A stretch of 7,717 nucleotides of DNA from UMGS1519 sp963621885 (GTDB taxonomy: Bacteria; Actinomycetota; Coriobacteriia; Coriobacteriales; Eggerthellaceae). Positions 6,410 to 7,717 of the stretch are shown here, piece after piece. The stretch spans positions 1 through 7,717 of the forward strand of contig CAVFFT010000077.1 of NCBI GenBank assembly GCA_963621885.1, in the 5' to 3' direction. Below the pieces are notes generated by a model. The model was not told the DNA's origin and searched no databases. It saw nothing but the letters and a program-made list of their open reading frames with translations. Each line of letters begins with the position of its first letter. Position 1 is the stretch's first letter. Position numbers and translations under genes: made by a program.

Positions 6410-7717
6410 ATGGCGACGCTTCTTCTGGCGGCTGCCGGCATTGCGGCGGCACTGTATGTGCCCGGCTACCTCTTCTTCCGCGCGCTGCGCTTCACGCGCC
6501 TGCACGCCCTTATCGCGGCGCCCCTGATGAGCGCCGCCTGCTATGGCGTCTTCCCCATTGTCTATTACGAAGTCGGCATCAGCTGCACCATATTGAGCAC
6601 CTTCGGTGTCACTCTCGCCATTGGCGTTGTGGCCTATGCGGTGGCGATGCTCCGCGCAAAACGAGGCTGCGTCTCTCGCAGCGGCTCCTGCAAAACGCTC
6701 CCGGAATCTGGCCGCTCTTCCAAGCGCGGCGGCTCGAAGCACGGCAACTCTCGCAGCGGCTCCCGCGCGAGCCGTCCCACCTTCGGCCTTCCGGTGCCGC
6801 TTGGCTCATGGCGCCGGGCCGATTCCCCCCGTGAATCCGCCTGCGACTGGGGTCTGGCGCTCCTCTACCTGGCGTGCGGACTCGCCATTGGCTGCATCGT
6901 GTTCGCCGGCGCGCTTCCCACCGCCGACGCCACCTATATCCGCTACGACAACCAGACGCACGTGAACGTGTCGAAGGCCTTCCTCGATTCGGGCATGTGG
7001 TCGTCGCTTCATCCGAACCGCTACCTCGACCTTCCCATTGATTCCCGACCGGTCATCTCGGGCGGCATCTCGTTCTATCCGGCGCTGCTTTTCGCGCTGT
7101 CCGCGCTCTGCGCCCTTATCGCCAACGTCTCCATCACGGCGGCGTTCAACGCGACGCTCTTCACGCTCTGTTTCGTCGTCTTCCCGCTGGGAATGTTCGG
7201 CATCATCCGCACGGCGTTCCCCAACAATCGCCTCGTGATTGTAATGGGAGCCATCGCCGCGATATCGTTCACGGCGTTCCCTTGGGGCGTGTTCGTCCGC
7301 GGGCTCTTCCCGAACGCCGCGGGCATCTGCTTCATGACGCCCGCCATTGCCTCGACAATGATTCTGCTTGAGCACCCGCGTCTGAAAGCCGCCATCCCCC
7401 GCGGCATCGCGCTCTGGATATGCGCGCTTCCCGCCCTGGGTCTCGCGCAACCGAACGCCGTGTTTGGCGCGTTCATGTTCCTCGTGTTCTACCTCACCCA
7501 TAACCTGGGCAAACGCGCGCGACTCCATGCGCTGGAAGCACCCGCTTTGGAAGCTTCCGCCTTGAAAATGCCCACCCCGGAAGCAAGCACACCGAAAGAC
7601 GCCTCACACGAAAGTTCCAACACGATGCGGCTCGCCCGCGCCTGCGAAAGCTCCAACGTGAAGCGGCTCGCCCGCGCCTGCGAAAGCTCCAACGTGAAGC
7701 GGCTCGCCCGCGCCTGC
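6410..7717 (+). CDS. Second DUF6541-type membrane protein, partial (right edge)
   Basis: The first 436 residues are in view, open to the last base. It is a tandem paralog of the preceding protein: VPGYLFFRALRFTR (17-30) matches VPGYLIMRTLRFSR, and RYDNQTH (178-184) is identical, followed by similar helices up to about residue 365. The ATG at 6410 is five bases after the previous stop, with GAGGAAAG (6393-6400) as a ribosome site inside the upstream gene's end. Compared with its sister, two loops predicted to be cytoplasmic are expanded. One is a Ser/Arg/Gly-rich segment (about 84-140). The other begins near residue 366 and turns into 12-residue tandem repeats ESSNVKRLARAC (401-436), running off the window. 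The C-terminal half, including any soluble domain, is not visible. Function is presumably the same class (GT-C-like), with a different donor or acceptor. Confidence 0.8.
   Translation, partial: MATLLLAAAGIAAALYVPGYLFFRALRFTRLHALIAAPLMSAACYGVFPIVYYEVGISCTILSTFGVTLAIGVVAYAVAMLRAKRGCVSRSGSCKTLPESGRSSKRGGSKHGNSRSGSRASRPTFGLPVPLGSWRRADSPRESACDWGLALLYLACGLAIGCIVFAGALPTADATYIRYDNQTHVNVSKAFLDSGMWSSLHPNRYLDLPIDSRPVISGGISFYPALLFALSALCALIANVSITAAFNATLFTLCFVVFPLGMFGIIRTAFPNNRLVIVMGAIAAISFTAFPWGVFVRGLFPNAAGICFMTPAIASTMILLEHPRLKAAIPRGIALWICALPALGLAQPNAVFGAFMFLVFYLTHNLGKRARLHALEAPALEASALKMPTPEASTPKDASHESSNTMRLARACESSNVKRLARACESSNVKRLARAC
6673..6763 (+). repeat. Duplicated 16-bp segment in a Ser/Arg-rich loop
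   Basis: CTCTCGCAGCGGCTCC occurs at 6673-6688 and again, identical, at 6748-6763. The copies are 75 bp apart and thus in the same reading frame, each encoding SRSGS. The intervening sequence encodes further Ser, Arg, Lys and Gly. It lies in the loop of the second DUF6541 protein, where the sister protein has about 30 fewer residues. Confidence 0.75.
7610..7717 (+). repeat. 36-bp in-frame tandem repeats, three units, open at the edge
   Basis: The units occupy 7610-7645, 7646-7681 and 7682-7717. The last two are identical and encode ESSNVKRLARAC. The first differs at a few bases and encodes ESSNTMRLARAC. The window ends exactly at a unit boundary, so the total copy number is unknown. Upstream (about 7529-7580) a weaker Ala/Glu/Ser/Pro-rich quasi-repeat (LEAPALEASAL) precedes them. 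Confidence 0.95.

Noticed and set aside
6806..7528. 240-residue minus-strand open frame
   Set aside because: It is a shadow of the second DUF6541 gene, with Arg/Glu/His-rich composition and no motif.

Overview
The window is chromosomal DNA of a GC-rich bacterium, most likely a member of the class Coriobacteriia (Eggerthella/Slackia/Adlercreutzia-like Actinomycetota). This is an inference from four things: the base composition, a membrane-anchored NapC/NrfH-like multiheme cytochrome, tandem very large multi-pass membrane proteins of the DUF6541 type, and a one-piece tmRNA whose tag ends LALAA. No 16S or other taxonomic marker is present, so the assignment stays tentative.

Layout. (1) Positions 36-2355, minus strand: a two-gene unit, with a FabK/nitronate monooxygenase-family FMN enzyme (1417-2355) followed 27 bp later by a GT4-family glycosyltransferase (142-1389). 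A hairpin plus T-run (36-69) probably terminates it. (2) Positions 2356-2828: a divergent intergenic region of about 470 bp with no convincing gene. It holds the fabK ribosome binding site and a possible promoter, a good sigma70-type promoter pointing right (2663-2690), and immediately downstream six tandem 17-bp units (2697-2797). (3) Positions 2829-3201: the tmRNA gene ssrA with encoded CCA, then a strong intrinsic terminator (3210-3243). (4) Positions 3326-7717, plus strand: a five-heme-motif membrane-anchored c-type cytochrome, then two tandem paralogous DUF6541-type membrane proteins. The second runs off the right edge.

How the genes may work together. The two membrane proteins resemble GT-C-type (polyprenyl-sugar-dependent) glycosyltransferases in architecture. 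With the GT4 enzyme to the left they suggest a cell-surface glycan neighbourhood, although no complete pathway is visible. The cytochrome is a quinol-to-periplasm electron carrier by family resemblance; no partner reductase lies next to it here. Its proximity to the DUF6541 genes (34 bp, no visible terminator) allows co-transcription but does not prove a functional link.

Most noteworthy: the 17-bp repeat array lying between the likely ssrA promoter and the tmRNA 5' end, with each unit keeping a small dyad. In addition, the second DUF6541 paralog carries in-frame repeat expansions (36-bp/12-residue units with a Cys in each, running off the window) in loops where its sister protein has short ones. 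I see no CRISPR array, transposase, tRNA or rRNA gene.
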